Below, piece by piece: positions 8,719-20,400 of a DNA stretch of 64,000 bases (positions within the stretch are counted from its first letter, which is position 1; each line of letters opens with the position of its first letter). Below the pieces are notes generated by a model, which did no database searches, was not told where the DNA came from, and saw nothing but the letters and a program-made list of their open reading frames with translations. The translations under genes were made by a program, and so were the position numbers. The stretch is taken from assembly GCA_030674915.1 (NCBI GenBank), contig JASXSV010000006.1:1-64000 (forward strand). Direction: 5' to 3'. Origin of the DNA: Candidatus Endonucleibacter bathymodioli. GTDB taxonomy: Bacteria; Pseudomonadota; Gammaproteobacteria; Pseudomonadales; Endozoicomonadaceae.

Positions 8719-9737
8719 AAACAAGATGTATCATAAACATAGTTCTTGGTGACGTTGGCTACAATAGCTCAAGAGAATTGATCTAGCAGCATGTAGGATT
8801 TGGTCACTAAACCGATCCGAACTGCCAAAGCGCTCATTATGGGTGCGTGGACAGGTATAGATTTAAGCATACTTCAACTTTATCGACTGACCGCACTTCC
8901 TTATTGTTCTGATGTAGCGTTTGTAGTGCTACATGTGCGGATGTGTATTGACGGCTAGGTCTCAAAAGGCAATAGACTCGTAGCTATCCCTCTCAACTTT
9001 ACGACCGGAGAAAAGACCGATGGCATATCCATATATCAACAAACACAAAAAGGTCTAGCAATGATGAGCCTAACAGCCACTACCGTGGTAGTGCTAGGCA
9101 ATCCTGCGCAGATCAACCCGACAACTTCGGCACAGAAGCGCGCCAAACCACCTTCTTACAATCTCTCATTAAGTGATGATGGTAATGATTAGTCAGCTTC
9201 TCGATCGACAATGATGAAACCTCTCATGAAAATATTTACTACTGAACTGAAGACCTATTATCTCGTATTATAATGGCAAAGTCCGACAAGCTCCTAGAAA
9301 ACCGGAAAGCTTAAAATAAAGCTACATTACCTTCCGGATAACAGCAAAAATATAGACCATATTAGGCTCCTACGAAAGTTCATGAATATGCTAGGAATAA
9401 TAAATACTTCGCAGCCTCGAAGCAATTAGACAAAAAATAAATCAGTTCCTCGACAAAACCTCACCAGAAACTGCCTCTTTATTGATCAACATGATTAACG
9501 ACAATTTTGCTATACTCACATCTGCATTTTGAATTAGCTTGAGGATACACTGAAGGTATTAGCAGGCCATAAACGATAAGACCCAGACACCTATGAGTAG
9601 TAGGCGCTTGGGACTAGCGAGAACAACCAACAAGCCCACGCCTTCAATGGGAACGGGTATATGCTTGAATATTCAGACGCTCGTAACTTATTAAGTTAGA
9701 ATGGAAGCAAACACGAACAATTAAACTGAGGCCAATA
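8719..9737. other. Gene-free interval of about 1 kb before dcd
   Basis: Stop-rich in all frames and no recognisable domain on either strand. No tRNA, CRISPR or IS end could be supported. It is probably the remains of genes lost between lptB and dcd. Confidence 0.55.
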
Positions 9738-10334
9738 ATGAGACTTTGTGATCGAGACATAATAGATCATCTTGATTCTGGGAAGATTATCATAGATCCT
9801 AAACCATCCTCTGATAAAATCAGCGGCGTTAGTGTTGATTTGACCTTGGGCAACAGTTTTAGGATATTTAATGATCATGCCGCACCCTATGTTGACCTGA
9901 GTGGCTCTCGTGAAAGCATCAATGCTGTTCTTGACTCCGTAATGAGCAAGGAAATAGTTCTTGATAACGGAGATGCATTTTTTTTGCATACCGCTGAGCT
10001 GGCGCTAGCGGTTACTAGCGAAACAATTACACTACCTGATGATATTGTTGGCTGGCTGGATGGACGCTCGTCCTTGGCTCGTTTGGGGTTAATGGTTCAT
10101 GTGACCGCACATCGTATTGATCCAGGCTGGAGCGGCCAGATTGTTCTTGAGTTTTTTAACGGTGGCAAATTACCGGTAGCGCTTCGACCAGGAATGTGCA
10201 TCGGAGCCATTAACTTTGAAACTATGAGCGGTCCTGCTTTACGACCATATAACAAAAGAAGTAATGCAAAATATAAGGGTCAAAATAGCGCTGTAAGCAG
10301 CCGTATTGCAGAAGAAAATGACGGAGAATCATAA
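9738..10334 (+). CDS. dcd: dCTP deaminase
   Basis: Deaminates dCTP to dUTP, the precursor of dTMP, in the cytoplasm. The 198 residues begin [16 protein letters not shown] as in E. coli Dcd. The active-site block [18 protein letters not shown] and DPGWSG are intact, with the catalytic Glu in IVLEFFNGG. The C-terminus (…[14 protein letters not shown]) is about 5 residues longer than in E. coli. It stands alone, flanked by long non-coding DNA, inside what is normally a continuous lpt cluster. Intact motifs point to a functional enzyme. Confidence 0.97.
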   Translation: MRLCDRDIIDHLDSGKIIIDPKPSSDKISGVSVDLTLGNSFRIFNDHAAPYVDLSGSRESINAVLDSVMSKEIVLDNGDAFFLHTAELALAVTSETITLPDDIVGWLDGRSSLARLGLMVHVTAHRIDPGWSGQIVLEFFNGGKLPVALRPGMCIGAINFETMSGPALRPYNKRSNAKYKGQNSAVSSRIAEENDGES

Positions 10335-10600
10335 CTATTAACCCCAGTGGTCGCATCTTCGTTATTCTGAAGAATTAACGATAATTTTGAAATATTGAAA
10401 CCTGCTCTTGAATTTTTTTGAGTATGAATTGGTGCAAAAAACATATGACACTCATCGCAGCAGATGATATCCGCAGCTCTATAAAACCTAGGATTACAAT
10501 ATGAAATATGGTATAGCCGTTATATACTGCTTGGTGTGCATCAAAATAACTGGATCTTCCACTAGCCAGACCAACAGTATTTCTATATGATGCTTCTTAT

Positions 10601-10729
10601 TATACTCATTACTATTGAAAGACCGAGTAGACGACTAACGAACTCAGCCTCATGAATCTATAAGCAGTAGGTGATTGTGGTAAGTGAGAGCAGCCAGAAA
10701 TCTTTTACTTTCAAGGGGAATGGATATAA
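10601..10729 (+). repeat. Dispersed intergenic repeat, copy 3 (near full length)
   Basis: Left end TATACTCATTACTATTGAAAG, internal GCAGTAGGTGATTGTGGTAAG and GAGAGCAGCCAG, right end TTTCAAGGGGAATGGATATA. About 129 bp with imperfect inverted ends. It lies just upstream of ibaG. Confidence 0.75.
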
Positions 10730-10772
10730 AAAATGGTAAGTATAAGTAACAACTGTTTGTGGAGGTTAGTTC

Positions 10773-11021
10773 ATGCAAGCTAACGAAATTAAAATATTGC
10801 TTGACGAGAGCATACCTAATTCAGAGGTTTTTGTTGAAGGTGAAGGTTGCGATTTGCGTCTGACTGTTATCAGCGATCAGTTTCAAGGAGTACTACCTGT
10901 AAAGCGCCAACAAATGGTTTATCGGTGCCTTAACAGTTCTATTGCCAGCGGTGAAATTCATGCTATCACTATGAAAACACTAACTTGCGATGAGTGGGTC
11001 TTAGACTCCCAACATAAGTGA
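10773..11021 (+). CDS. ibaG: BolA-family iron-sulfur protein IbaG
   Basis: 82-residue BolA-fold protein, thought to act with monothiol glutaredoxin in Fe-S or acid-stress handling. The sequence MQANEIKILLDESIPNSEVFV… followed by GEIHAITMKTLTCDEW is typical of IbaG/YrbA. GGAGG lies 6 bases before the ATG. In relatives it sits between mlaB and murA; here it has moved next to dcd in the lpt region, and a dead copy lies about 2.2 kb away on the other strand. Confidence 0.93.
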   Translation: MQANEIKILLDESIPNSEVFVEGEGCDLRLTVISDQFQGVLPVKRQQMVYRCLNSSIASGEIHAITMKTLTCDEWVLDSQHK

Positions 11022-11558
11022 CACACTTTTACTCGATAAAAATCACTCGATAAAAACTAAAGCAGACTAAAGTCGCTTAAGCCTTTTTGCGGTTACATGC
11101 TCATTAAAAATTGAGACTCATCAGTTTCATTTTTTGACAAACCTCCAACATCCTTCCCTTTGTGAATAATCGCCGCAGCAAGCTATTAATATTCGCATAA
11201 AATCCACACCACTAGTAATAGGCATGGCTTAGCAAAATATATCTTACAATCCAGTGCACAAATAATACTTACGTGGCCGGTTCTATATTCCCACAATAAC
11301 CGATACACTTAGAATGAATTTGAGAGCCCGCTGCTCGCAGACTATAACTTTTAAAAACTACCAACCCCCTTGATGGACTTCGGGGCAACATTGACCTTTA
11401 AGTCAGTAGCGTATTACCTGCGTGTCTTGCTATAATCTCGCAGTCCATTTTGTTATATCAGATCCTATTTTCCTGTCTGAAATTTTGAGACTTGCGCACT
11501 CGACTAAAAACAATAAAATAGTAGCCGCTCATTGTATTCAAGAATGGTTTCATATTTT
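11022..11558. other. Gene-free interval between ibaG and lptA
   Basis: About 540 bases separating convergent ibaG and lptA. No coding frame, RNA gene or repeat copy recognised. murA, which normally follows ibaG, is 46 kb away. Confidence 0.55.
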
Positions 11559-12038
11559 TTAACGCGGCTTAATAATCATGCGCACTCTACCTTTAGAGCC
11601 ATCATTAACAAACTTCCCTATTGCTCTAACGGACTGCTGCAATATATCGTATTCAATCCTTTCACCCTTGAGTATATCACCACCCTGAGAAACCTCAGCT
11701 TCATTCAATAGCACTATCTGATCCTCTGATATATTGTAGTCAATGGTCATCCCCCACGCTTGCAGCTTACCTTTGACTCCTTCCTGCTGCTCTGCATAAT
11801 ATGCTCGTTTGCGATTGCCTTCAGCAACGACCCTAGTCACTTCCCGCTCTTTATTGTTATATATGGTCACAACATCACCCTTGATCTGGGTTGTTCCCTG
11901 GGTCATGATCACGCTGCCACGGAAGACTGACATTCCTTTTTTATGATCAAGGCTTGCGGAGTCAGATTCTATTCCTACAGGTTTTCGACGATCTTCTGAT
12001 AAGGCCAAAACAATTCCCGGAATCAACATTACCAACAA
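11559..12038 (-). CDS. lptA: LPS transport periplasmic bridge protein LptA (start region disturbed)
   Basis: Periplasmic LptA/OstA-domain protein that forms the LPS bridge between LptC and LptD. The mature part (…DHKKGMSVFRGSVIMTQGTTQIKGD…, then …VSQGGDILKGERI…) is a complete OstA domain. The N-terminus is odd: the frame as read begins only at TTG 12038 or ATG 12029 and has a short hydrophobic leader with no charged n-region. The ATG at 12061, which overlaps the lptC end, would give MYRSKFFFLL… and a perfect signal peptide if the T-run contained 11 rather than 10 bases. A slippage-prone tract or a one-base sequence error is therefore likely. It follows lptC in an operon. Confidence 0.9.
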   Translation of the reverse strand: MLVMLIPGIVLALSEDRRKPVGIESDSASLDHKKGMSVFRGSVIMTQGTTQIKGDVVTIYNNKEREVTRVVAEGNRKRAYYAEQQEGVKGKLQAWGMTIDYNISEDQIVLLNEAEVSQGGDILKGERIEYDILQQSVRAIGKFVNDGSKGRVRMIIKPR

Positions 12039-12047
12039 AAAAAAAAC

Positions 12048-12617
12048 TTACTCCGGTACATACAAACCTCTAACTCTAGATTTAAAATTTATCAGGCCTT
12101 CTTCATAAAATACTTCCATACCAGTAGCGCGTATAGAACCATGTTTGCTTGTTATCAGAATATTCCTATCCGTTTTTGCAGTGTTTTTAACCAAGTCCAA
12201 AGTAAGGTATTCTGTATCCAGAACTACATTTTCACCCGTACCTATCATATTCTGGGTTATGATAACCTCCCCCCATAAAATTAATATCTCATTTCCAGGC
12301 AAGAGCTTACCATTGATGGCACCTACTTCGGAAATCTTCGCTGGTGTACCGTAGCTAGTCATGTGAGGGAGACTCAGGAGTATCGTATCATTATAAGGGT
12401 AATGGGAAATCTGCTTCGCAAATGTTTTGTATTCAAGCTCCCCCTTGTCATTGTATTTTAGGGTATTAGCCTCTTCCATAAAATAATCAGCATCTTGCTG
12501 AGAGACCTCACTTTTTTGCTCAGTACTGGAGTACAAGTTGATATAATAAGCCCAGTAGCCAATACTAAGAATCATAAAAAACAACCCTGCGATCACAGGA
12601 TAGTTCCGCTTTAGCAT
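12048..12617 (-). CDS. lptC: LPS export inner-membrane anchor LptC
   Basis: Bitopic inner-membrane protein that passes LPS from LptBFG to LptA. The 189 residues start MLKRNYPVIAG with one N-terminal membrane helix (about 8-28), followed by a periplasmic OstA-like domain (…LTLDLVKNTAKTDRNILI…). It lies 44 bases after kdsD; kdsC, which separates these genes in most relatives, is absent. Its end overlaps the probable true start of lptA. Confidence 0.93.
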   Translation of the reverse strand: MLKRNYPVIAGLFFMILSIGYWAYYINLYSSTEQKSEVSQQDADYFMEEANTLKYNDKGELEYKTFAKQISHYPYNDTILLSLPHMTSYGTPAKISEVGAINGKLLPGNEILILWGEVIITQNMIGTGENVVLDTEYLTLDLVKNTAKTDRNILITSKHGSIRATGMEVFYEEGLINFKSRVRGLYVPE

Positions 12618-12661
12618 AAGCAGATTTTCCAGTTAAAATCAGAGTGCATTTTGAATCCTAA

Positions 12662-13672
12662 TCAAATAACCCCAGCCTTCAGCAGGTCATGCATATTGAT
12701 GGCACCAACGACTCGACCCTCATCATCAACGCAAATAAGCACACTAATCTTGCGATCATCCATGATTTTAAGTGCCTCTGCCGCCAGTATGTCAGGTGAG
12801 ATAGTGGTGCAACGAGGCGTCATGACTTCGTTAATGATCGTATCAGCTGGATGAACACCTTCACCCAAGGCTCGCCTTAAATCACCGTCGGTGAAAACCC
12901 CCACAACCCTCCTATCGTCACTACAGATGGCCGTAATACCTAAACCTTTTTGGGTCACCTCATGCAAAGCATCACTAAGCAAAGTCCCTTCCTTTACCGC
13001 AGGAATCCGGCTACCGATATGCATGACATCCTTCACTCTCAATAATAATTTCCGCCCCAGAGCGCCACCTGGATGAGAAAATGCAAAATCTTCTGCTGTA
13101 AAACCACGCGCTGTAAGAATGCTTATAGCAAGAGCATCACCCATAACCAACTGAGTCGTTGTGCTTGATGTTGGGGCAAGACCAAGAGGGCAAGCCTCTT
13201 GTTTTACACTGGTATTCAAATTAACAGTGGCTGCCTCTGCCAAAGTTGATCCAACAGCTCCTGTCATGCTTATTAGGGGCACCCCCATTCTTTTCAAAAG
13301 AGGTAATAACGTAACGACTTCACACGTTTCTCCTGAATTAGACAGAGCCAAAATAACATCTTCATTAGTGATCATACCCATATCACCATGACAGGCTTCT
13401 CCTGGATGAACAAAATAGGCCGGGGTTCCGGTACTGGAAAACGTTGAAGCGATTTTCCTGGCAATATGTCCTGACTTACCCATACCCGTTACAATCATCC
13501 GCCCACGACATTCAAAAATTAAACGACACGCTTGAGCGAAATTATTGTCTATTCTGCTTTTTAAATTATGAATGGCTTCCAGCTCAACAGATAGTGTCTG
13601 GAGAGCTGATAAAATAAATGTTTCATCACTAGTCATTTCGACAACAACCCCCTTTATCTTATCAGGCCTCAT
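12662..13672 (-). CDS. kdsD: D-arabinose 5-phosphate isomerase KdsD
   Basis: Converts ribulose 5-phosphate to arabinose 5-phosphate, the first step to Kdo for LPS. The N-terminal SIS domain holds GMGKSGHI and STGTPAYFVHPGEACHGD, followed by LGLAPTSSTT. The C-terminal half has two CBS domains (VKDVMHIG… and NEVMTPR…). 336 residues from the ATG at 13672; Met13 (13636) would give 324 residues and has a weak GGGGG stretch upstream, so either start is possible (E. coli 328). It is the first gene of kdsD-lptC-lptA. Confidence 0.95.
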   Translation of the reverse strand: MRPDKIKGVVVEMTSDETFILSALQTLSVELEAIHNLKSRIDNNFAQACRLIFECRGRMIVTGMGKSGHIARKIASTFSSTGTPAYFVHPGEACHGDMGMITNEDVILALSNSGETCEVVTLLPLLKRMGVPLISMTGAVGSTLAEAATVNLNTSVKQEACPLGLAPTSSTTTQLVMGDALAISILTARGFTAEDFAFSHPGGALGRKLLLRVKDVMHIGSRIPAVKEGTLLSDALHEVTQKGLGITAICSDDRRVVGVFTDGDLRRALGEGVHPADTIINEVMTPRCTTISPDILAAEALKIMDDRKISVLICVDDEGRVVGAINMHDLLKAGVI

Positions 13673-13718
13673 AGCCAGTAAATGGTTTCACAGCAAAAAG
13701 CTCACTACTCATCTATCA

Positions 13719-13836
13719 TATACTCGCTTTCGTTGACGGTGTAAGCAGGCGACAAACTAGCGCCTCCATCTCCTACTTGCAGTTAGCACTTGAGAACTAT
13801 TAACATTCCCACACCTTCAATGAAAACGAGCATATA
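13719..13836 (+). repeat. Dispersed intergenic repeat, copy 4
   Basis: Left end TATACTCGCTTTCGTTGACG, then GTGTAAGCAGGCGACAAAC; right end CCACACCTTCAATGAAAACG followed by AGCATATA. About 118 bp in the 361-base gap between kdsD and yrbG; the rest of that gap shows nothing else. Confidence 0.75.
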
Positions 13837-14034
13837 TAAATAACCCACTCCTATCGAAAATCGCCAATTACTCATACTCTTGGATGCATGCTATATTGTT
13901 TTAGCGTCAAGACTCCTACTAGCTCATCAAACAACCAATACGACCACGCCGCACGCTAACAAAAAATAGTCTAGCACACTTCAGATACTAACGTATCCTT
14001 GGCTACCATCACTTAAAAGATAGCACCATAGCCA

Positions 14035-14997
14035 TTAAATATACCCCATGTATAACCAAACACTATAAAAACAATAACTGAGAAGAAACATAAGCCCAGC
14101 CAACCTGCCAATACTTTTGGATTGTTTACCAATGGCGAAAGCTGCCAGCAACAAGGTTAGGCCTAGCATAATAGGATAATCCCTACTAATAACCGAACTA
14201 TCGATTTTCCCAGGAGCCAGTAAACCAGGCACAGCTAAAACAGCCAATAAATTAAATATATTGGAACCAACTATATTCCCCAGCGCGATATCATGCTGAT
14301 GGCGAATTACACTCATTATCGAGGCCGCCAGCTCTGGCAGGCTTGTGCCAATAGCAATTACCGTCAAACCAATAACAAGATCGCTAATTCCCATAAACTC
14401 TGCAACCTGAACAGCACCCCAAATTAAAGCTTTTGAGCTAATCAATAATACTACCAAACCACCGGACAGCTTAAACAATGCAGCAGCTGTAGACAGCCTA
14501 GGCACCTTCCCTGCTTCTTCCAGAGGTTCTTCCAGAGGCTCTTCTGAATGTTTTTTTTGCCACCAAAACATAAGATACAGGGTAATTAATAGCAGACCTA
14601 ATAACATCAAACTATCAATAAGCCCTAGGTACAAATTTAGTAAACAACCACCAACTATAATAGTTACCAGAACCAACCACGGAATTTCTCGGCATGCAAT
14701 GGATTTTTTTATAGTCAGCGGTGCAATCAGGGTGGTCACACCCAGCACCAAGCCAATATTAGTGATATTTGAGCCAATCGCATTGCCTACTGCTATAGCC
14801 ACATGGCCCTGGGTTACAGCCATGACTGACACCCATATTTCTGGAGCAGAAGTACCAAGAGATACGACTGTCAAACCAATTAGCATAGGGGATACTTTCC
14901 AGTACTGTGCGACAACTATAGCACCTACTACAAACTGATCTGCGCTCCACGTAAGGCAAATAACACCAAAAACAATAGCAATGGTAGCAATATCCAC
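14035..14997 (-). CDS. yrbG: Calcium/sodium antiporter of the CaCA family (YrbG-like)
   Basis: Inner-membrane cation/Ca2+ exchanger of 320 residues and about 10 membrane helices in two homologous halves. The two alpha repeats are visible: GNAIGSNITNIGLVLG in the first half and GNIVGSNIFNLLAVLA in the second, each preceded by an SxxE/SLPE-type acidic helix (TSAPEIWVS; TSLPELAAS). A charged loop rich in Glu (…EEPLEEPLEE…) separates the halves. It lies upstream of kdsD as in E. coli, with a repeat copy in between. Substrate specificity is not shown by sequence. Confidence 0.93.
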   Translation of the reverse strand: MDIATIAIVFGVICLTWSADQFVVGAIVVAQYWKVSPMLIGLTVVSLGTSAPEIWVSVMAVTQGHVAIAVGNAIGSNITNIGLVLGVTTLIAPLTIKKSIACREIPWLVLVTIIVGGCLLNLYLGLIDSLMLLGLLLITLYLMFWWQKKHSEEPLEEPLEEAGKVPRLSTAAALFKLSGGLVVLLISSKALIWGAVQVAEFMGISDLVIGLTVIAIGTSLPELAASIMSVIRHQHDIALGNIVGSNIFNLLAVLAVPGLLAPGKIDSSVISRDYPIMLGLTLLLAAFAIGKQSKSIGRLAGLMFLLSYCFYSVWLYMGYI

Positions 14998-15001
14998 TAT
15001 T

Positions 15002-15134
15002 ATATACTCGTTACCTTTTGAAGGCGTTAGTTAGTAGGCGACAAATCAGCAAAACCCAATGACATTACTCGTAGTAAGTAGTTGGAGTGAGTGAATGTCG
15101 CCAACAACCTCACATCTACAGAGAAACTGGTAGA
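15002..15134 (+). repeat. Dispersed intergenic repeat, copy 5
   Basis: Starts 5 bases upstream of the yrbG start codon. Left end ATACTCGTTACCTTTTGAAG, internal GTAAGTAGTTGGAGTGAGTG and CAACAACCTCACA, right end degraded (AGAAACTGGTAGAGG). The yrbG promoter must lie within or beyond it. Confidence 0.72.
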
Positions 15135-15273
15135 GGATTCTTTGCATGAACAATCTCTGTAACGGTATTATTCATCAAAGGGATTTTAAAAAAAAGAATC
15201 CATCAAGCTTATCATTAAAATTCGATGACTATATTCCTATTTTTACTGTAAAATCATGGTGCGTTATTTTGCC

Positions 15274-16530
<1,257 letters not shown>

Positions 16531-16588
16531 ATCACGAGCTGATAGAAAATAATTTAAGCTTAATTTCGGTGGATTTTAGGTAGAAATA

Positions 16589-18988
16589 ATGAAGTTCAGT
16601 GAACAGTGGTTGCGCCAGAGAGTTAATATCGAGGCAAGTACCCAGGAGCTCGTTGATAAGCTCACCATGGCCGGTCTCGAAGTAGATAGCGTTAGGCCTG
16701 TAGCAGCGAAGTTATCCGGTATTATTGTTGCAGAAATTGTTGATTGTCAGCAACATCCAGATGCTGACAAACTAAAGATAACAAGAGTTAGTACTGGCGC
16801 TAAAGAGTTTCAGGTGATTTGTGGCGCCCCTAATGCTCGCATAGGCATCAAGGTTCCTTTTGCTATGATTGGCGCAACACTACCTGACAACGTTACTATA
16901 ACAAAAGCCAAACTACGAGGCATTGAGTCCTTTGGCATGCTATGTGCGCAAGAGGAAATAGGGCTAGGAGAGTCTTTTGACGGTTTAATGGAGCTTTCCC
17001 ATGATGCTTGCTTGGGCCAAGATATCTTCGAACACCTGAATCTTAAAGATTGCAGTATTGATGTAGACTTAACCCCAAATCGGGGCGACTGCCTGAGCAT
17101 TTTAGGCTTGGCACGTGAAGTCAGTGCTAATTTTCTTACAACCGTTGTTGAAGAGCCAATTATGAAGGTTCCAGCAACAATTGAAGATAAACTTGCTATT
17201 AACGTAATCTCAAAAAATGCTTGCCCTCGTTACATAGGCCGCGTTATCAGAAATGTAGATGTGAGCTGTCAAACACCTCTATGGTTAACCGAGCGTTTAC
17301 GTCGGTCTGGTATTCGCTCTATTGATCCTATTGTTGATGTCACTAACTATGTCATGCTGGAACTGGGACAGCCCATGCATGGTTTTGATTTGGCCAAGCT
17401 AGATGGCCAAATTCAGGTGCGCATGGCTGAAATAGGTGAAAAACTGCTACTACTAGACGGGCAGGAGATCACATTAAATGATAGCACTCTAGTTATTACT
17501 GACGAGCAAAAAGTATTGGCCGTCGCAGGTGTGATAGGAGGAAGAGCCTCTGGTGTCAGTACTGAAACCCAAGATATTTTCTTAGAAAGTGCGTTCTTTG
17601 ACCCAGTCACAATTTCTGGGAAAGCTCGTTCTTACGGACTACATACTGAGTCTTCTCACCGTTTCGAACGAGGTGTTGACTTCCAATTACAGGATAATGC
17701 TATTGAAAGAGCAACAGCGCTAATCCTTAATATTTGTGGTGGTAAACCAGGACCGGTGATAAATGTAGTCAATAAAGAGTACTTACCTGAACGAAGAGAC
17801 GTACGCTTGCGATCAAGTAAAGCGGCGGCTTTACTAGGTGTAACCATCGAAGACAGTCATATTGAATCTCTACTAACTCGCCTTGGCTTGACAATGACCC
17901 CTATTACTGCCTCAAATAAAGAATGGCGCGTAGCTATACCAAGCTGGCGCTTTGATATATCTATTGAGGAAGACCTAATAGAAGAGATTGGTCGTCTATA
18001 CGGCTATAACAACTTACCTGTAACGACTCCTTCTATACCGTTAAAAATAAAGAAAATGGACGAAGCAAAAGTGAGGGTGTCAGACATTCGTCGCGTCATA
18101 GTTAGTCGTGATTATCAGGAAACCATTTCATTTAGTTTTATTGACCCTCAACTTCACACTTTATTTAATCCTGAGAAAGATGCATTGGCATTAACTAACC
18201 CTATTTCCAGCGATTTATCTGTAATGAGAACTTCTCTGTTACCAAGCCTGGTACAGGCAGTTGCTTACAACCTAAATCGTCAGCAAAGTCGAGTAAGGCT
18301 GTTTGAAACAGGTCAGGTTTTCATTAAAGAGAATAAAAAAGTTAGTCAGAAAACTATCAGACAGACGCAAAGACTGGCGGCGGTTATCACCGGCAACAAG
18401 TTTCCGGAAAGCTGGGATAGCGATAGTCAAAAAGTTGATTTTTACGACCTAAAAGGTGATATTGAAGTATTACTGGCTATGGGGGGAAACAGCGACGCTT
18501 TTCACTTTGCCAAAGGAGAGCATCCTGCCATGCACCCTGGACAATGCGCTATCCTTTATTGCGGCGACAAAATGATTGGCTACGCAGGAGCACTGCACCC
18601 CTCTGTCGCTAAAAAAATGGATCTTTCTGTAGACGTATATCTAGCAGAATTTGATCTTGAGCCTATCATCAATGGTACCGTGAACCGATTCAAGGGACTA
18701 TCTAAATTCCCAGAAGTTCGTCGTGATCTGGCATTTACGGTGGCCGAAGAGGTGCACGCTGCCAAGTTATGTCAGATAATCAAGGATGAAGTGGGCGACT
18801 ACTTGCATGACATCCGTATTTTTGATGTGTATACCGGCAAAGGCGTTGAAAAAGGACACAAGAGTTTAGCATTAGGCTTGACCTTTAGGCATCCTTCCTG
18901 CACTCTAAAAGATAGGGATGTAAACGAGCTGGTAGACAAGGTGGTAGCCAAGCTAAAACATGACGTTAATGCAAGTTTAAGGACGTAG
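16589..18988 (+). CDS. pheT: Phenylalanyl-tRNA synthetase beta subunit
   Basis: Structural and editing subunit partnering PheS. 799 residues, close to E. coli's 795. Domains in order: N-terminal EMAP-like tRNA-binding fold (about 40-150), B3/B4 editing domain (about 210-390, …[13 protein letters not shown]…), B5 domain (about 400-475), catalytic-like core (…[20 protein letters not shown]…) and the C-terminal anticodon-binding FDX-ACB domain (…[12 protein letters not shown]…). ihfA starts 4 bases after the stop. Intact. Confidence 0.97.
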   Translation: MKFSEQWLRQRVNIEASTQELVDKLTMAGLEVDSVRPVAAKLSGIIVAEIVDCQQHPDADKLKITRVSTGAKEFQVICGAPNARIGIKVPFAMIGATLPDNVTITKAKLRGIESFGMLCAQEEIGLGESFDGLMELSHDACLGQDIFEHLNLKDCSIDVDLTPNRGDCLSILGLAREVSANFLTTVVEEPIMKVPATIEDKLAINVISKNACPRYIGRVIRNVDVSCQTPLWLTERLRRSGIRSIDPIVDVTNYVMLELGQPMHGFDLAKLDGQIQVRMAEIGEKLLLLDGQEITLNDSTLVITDEQKVLAVAGVIGGRASGVSTETQDIFLESAFFDPVTISGKARSYGLHTESSHRFERGVDFQLQDNAIERATALILNICGGKPGPVINVVNKEYLPERRDVRLRSSKAAALLGVTIEDSHIESLLTRLGLTMTPITASNKEWRVAIPSWRFDISIEEDLIEEIGRLYGYNNLPVTTPSIPLKIKKMDEAKVRVSDIRRVIVSRDYQETISFSFIDPQLHTLFNPEKDALALTNPISSDLSVMRTSLLPSLVQAVAYNLNRQQSRVRLFETGQVFIKENKKVSQKTIRQTQRLAAVITGNKFPESWDSDSQKVDFYDLKGDIEVLLAMGGNSDAFHFAKGEHPAMHPGQCAILYCGDKMIGYAGALHPSVAKKMDLSVDVYLAEFDLEPIINGTVNRFKGLSKFPEVRRDLAFTVAEEVHAAKLCQIIKDEVGDYLHDIRIFDVYTGKGVEKGHKSLALGLTFRHPSCTLKDRDVNELVDKVVAKLKHDVNASLRT

Positions 18989-18992
18989 GACT

Positions 18993-19301
18993 ATGGCACT
19001 AACAAAAGCTGATCTGACTGATAACCTCCACGAAACTCTTGGATTCAACAAGCGAGAAGCCAAGGAGTTTGTTGAACTGTTTTTCGAGCAAATATGTAAG
19101 ACGCTGGAAAACAATCAACAGGTTAAACTTTCTGGTTTTGGAAATTTTAACTTGCGTGATAAAAATGGTAGGCTGGGCCGTAACCCCAGAACCGGTGAAG
19201 CAATTCCGATAACACCGAGACGGGTAGTTACATTTAAGCCTGGCCAAAAACTCAAGGCAAGAGTCGAGGCTTATGCTGGAGAACGAACTCAGGACGAGTG
19301 A
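18993..19301 (+). CDS. ihfA: Integration host factor alpha subunit
   Basis: DNA-bending nucleoid protein that dimerises with IhfB. The 102 residues carry the HU/IHF fold with the DNA-binding arm [18 protein letters not shown] and FKPGQKLK. The C-terminal tail [10 protein letters not shown] is slightly longer than in E. coli. It is coupled to pheT (4-base gap) and overlaps the next gene by 29 bases, as in other gammaproteobacteria. Confidence 0.97.
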   Translation: MALTKADLTDNLHETLGFNKREAKEFVELFFEQICKTLENNQQVKLSGFGNFNLRDKNGRLGRNPRTGEAIPITPRRVVTFKPGQKLKARVEAYAGERTQDE

Positions 19302-19680
19302 ACTTCCGGTTATACCCGACAAGATATATTTCACGATCGGTGAAGTAAGTGATCTTTGTCGGGTTAAATCCCATGTATTACGTTACTGGGAGCAGGAATT
19401 TAAACAATTGAGCCCAATGCGTCGTGGTAATCGCCGTTATTACCGTCGCGCAGACGTATTACTGATCCGAAAAATTCGTAACCTGCTTTACGATCAACGC
19501 TTTACTATTGATGGAGCCAGGTGGCAGTTGAGTTGCAGAAAAGCCTCAACACCCAAAGATGAAACTCACTTGAGTGCTTCTCCAAATAAACAACAAGGTC
19601 AAGATGCCCAATATTACCGGAGGCTGATCCAGCAAACAATCGTAGATCTAGAATCATTGATGGAGCAGATGTCTAGGTAA
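19273..19680 (+). CDS. MerR-family transcriptional regulator
   Basis: 135-residue MerR-type protein with an N-terminal winged-helix domain ([25 protein letters not shown]) followed by [13 protein letters not shown] and [16 protein letters not shown]. The C-terminal helix (about 105-133) is for dimerisation. No metal-binding cysteine pattern, so the signal is unknown. The same small regulator follows ihfA in Pseudomonas, where it also starts MLE. The start overlaps ihfA by 29 bases. A strong terminator lies 16 bases after the stop, closing the pheST-ihfA-merR operon. Confidence 0.9.
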   Translation: MLENELRTSELPVIPDKIYFTIGEVSDLCRVKSHVLRYWEQEFKQLSPMRRGNRRYYRRADVLLIRKIRNLLYDQRFTIDGARWQLSCRKASTPKDETHLSASPNKQQGQDAQYYRRLIQQTIVDLESLMEQMSR

Positions 19681-19696
19681 TATAGCTACAGGGAAC

Positions 19697-19718
19697 ACCG
19701 GCTTCTGCCGGTTTTTTT
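19697..19718 (+). terminator. Rho-independent terminator of the pheST-ihfA-merR operon
   Basis: Stem ACCGGC / GCCGGT with loop TTCT followed by a run of seven T. It is placed directly after merR on the plus strand. Confidence 0.9.
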
Positions 19719-20400
19719 GATATTACGTCCAAAATTATGCATTAATCTAACTGGCTAGATACCCATAACTCAATCCAACCAACCCTCAAAATAAATCAAT
19801 AACTGAAACAGGTAACACATACCAATTAGAGCTGGCATGGTCCATTCAAACATAAGTGAGTTGTGCCTTTTTATCATATTATTTGAGCGTCGCTAACAAT
19901 AAATTTATAGCGCAATTACCTGAAAGTATTTCGGTTGTTAATTGGCACACCATAGCCGACTAAATACACTTTATATCAATACACCTAACACCAAAAAATC
20001 GACTATTTCCTGCCTTACATCAGCAAGCTAATTACCGCACAAAGCCAAAACCTCTAAGCCCTAAAAGCGCATAAAAAAAGCTTGACGCAGCAGTTATTCC
20101 CCATAGCGGATGACTATTGCATAGATGCAGTAGGCATAGGGAGACAGGATGGCTAAAGCCCAGGCTCATGGATGAAAGCACAAACCACTTCCACAGAGAA
20201 ATAAAAAAATCCCTCAACAGACCACAGGTAAAGCATGTACTCGGTTAACTCTTCCATGGTAGAGATATAGCCATTACCAATGAGAAGACAACCCATCAGG
20301 TATAGGTCTACCTACTGAGATCATTTTTCAAACGCATTTATATCATCTCTTTTAAAGATGAACACTTCTCCGCCTGCCTTAGCATCTACATTTGCTTAAT
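19719..20400. other. Gene-free interval
   Basis: About 680 AT-rich bases between the terminator and the phosphatase gene on the opposite strand. The tRNA-Pro often found after this merR gene in pseudomonads is not present. No repeat copy or RNA gene recognised. Confidence 0.55.
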
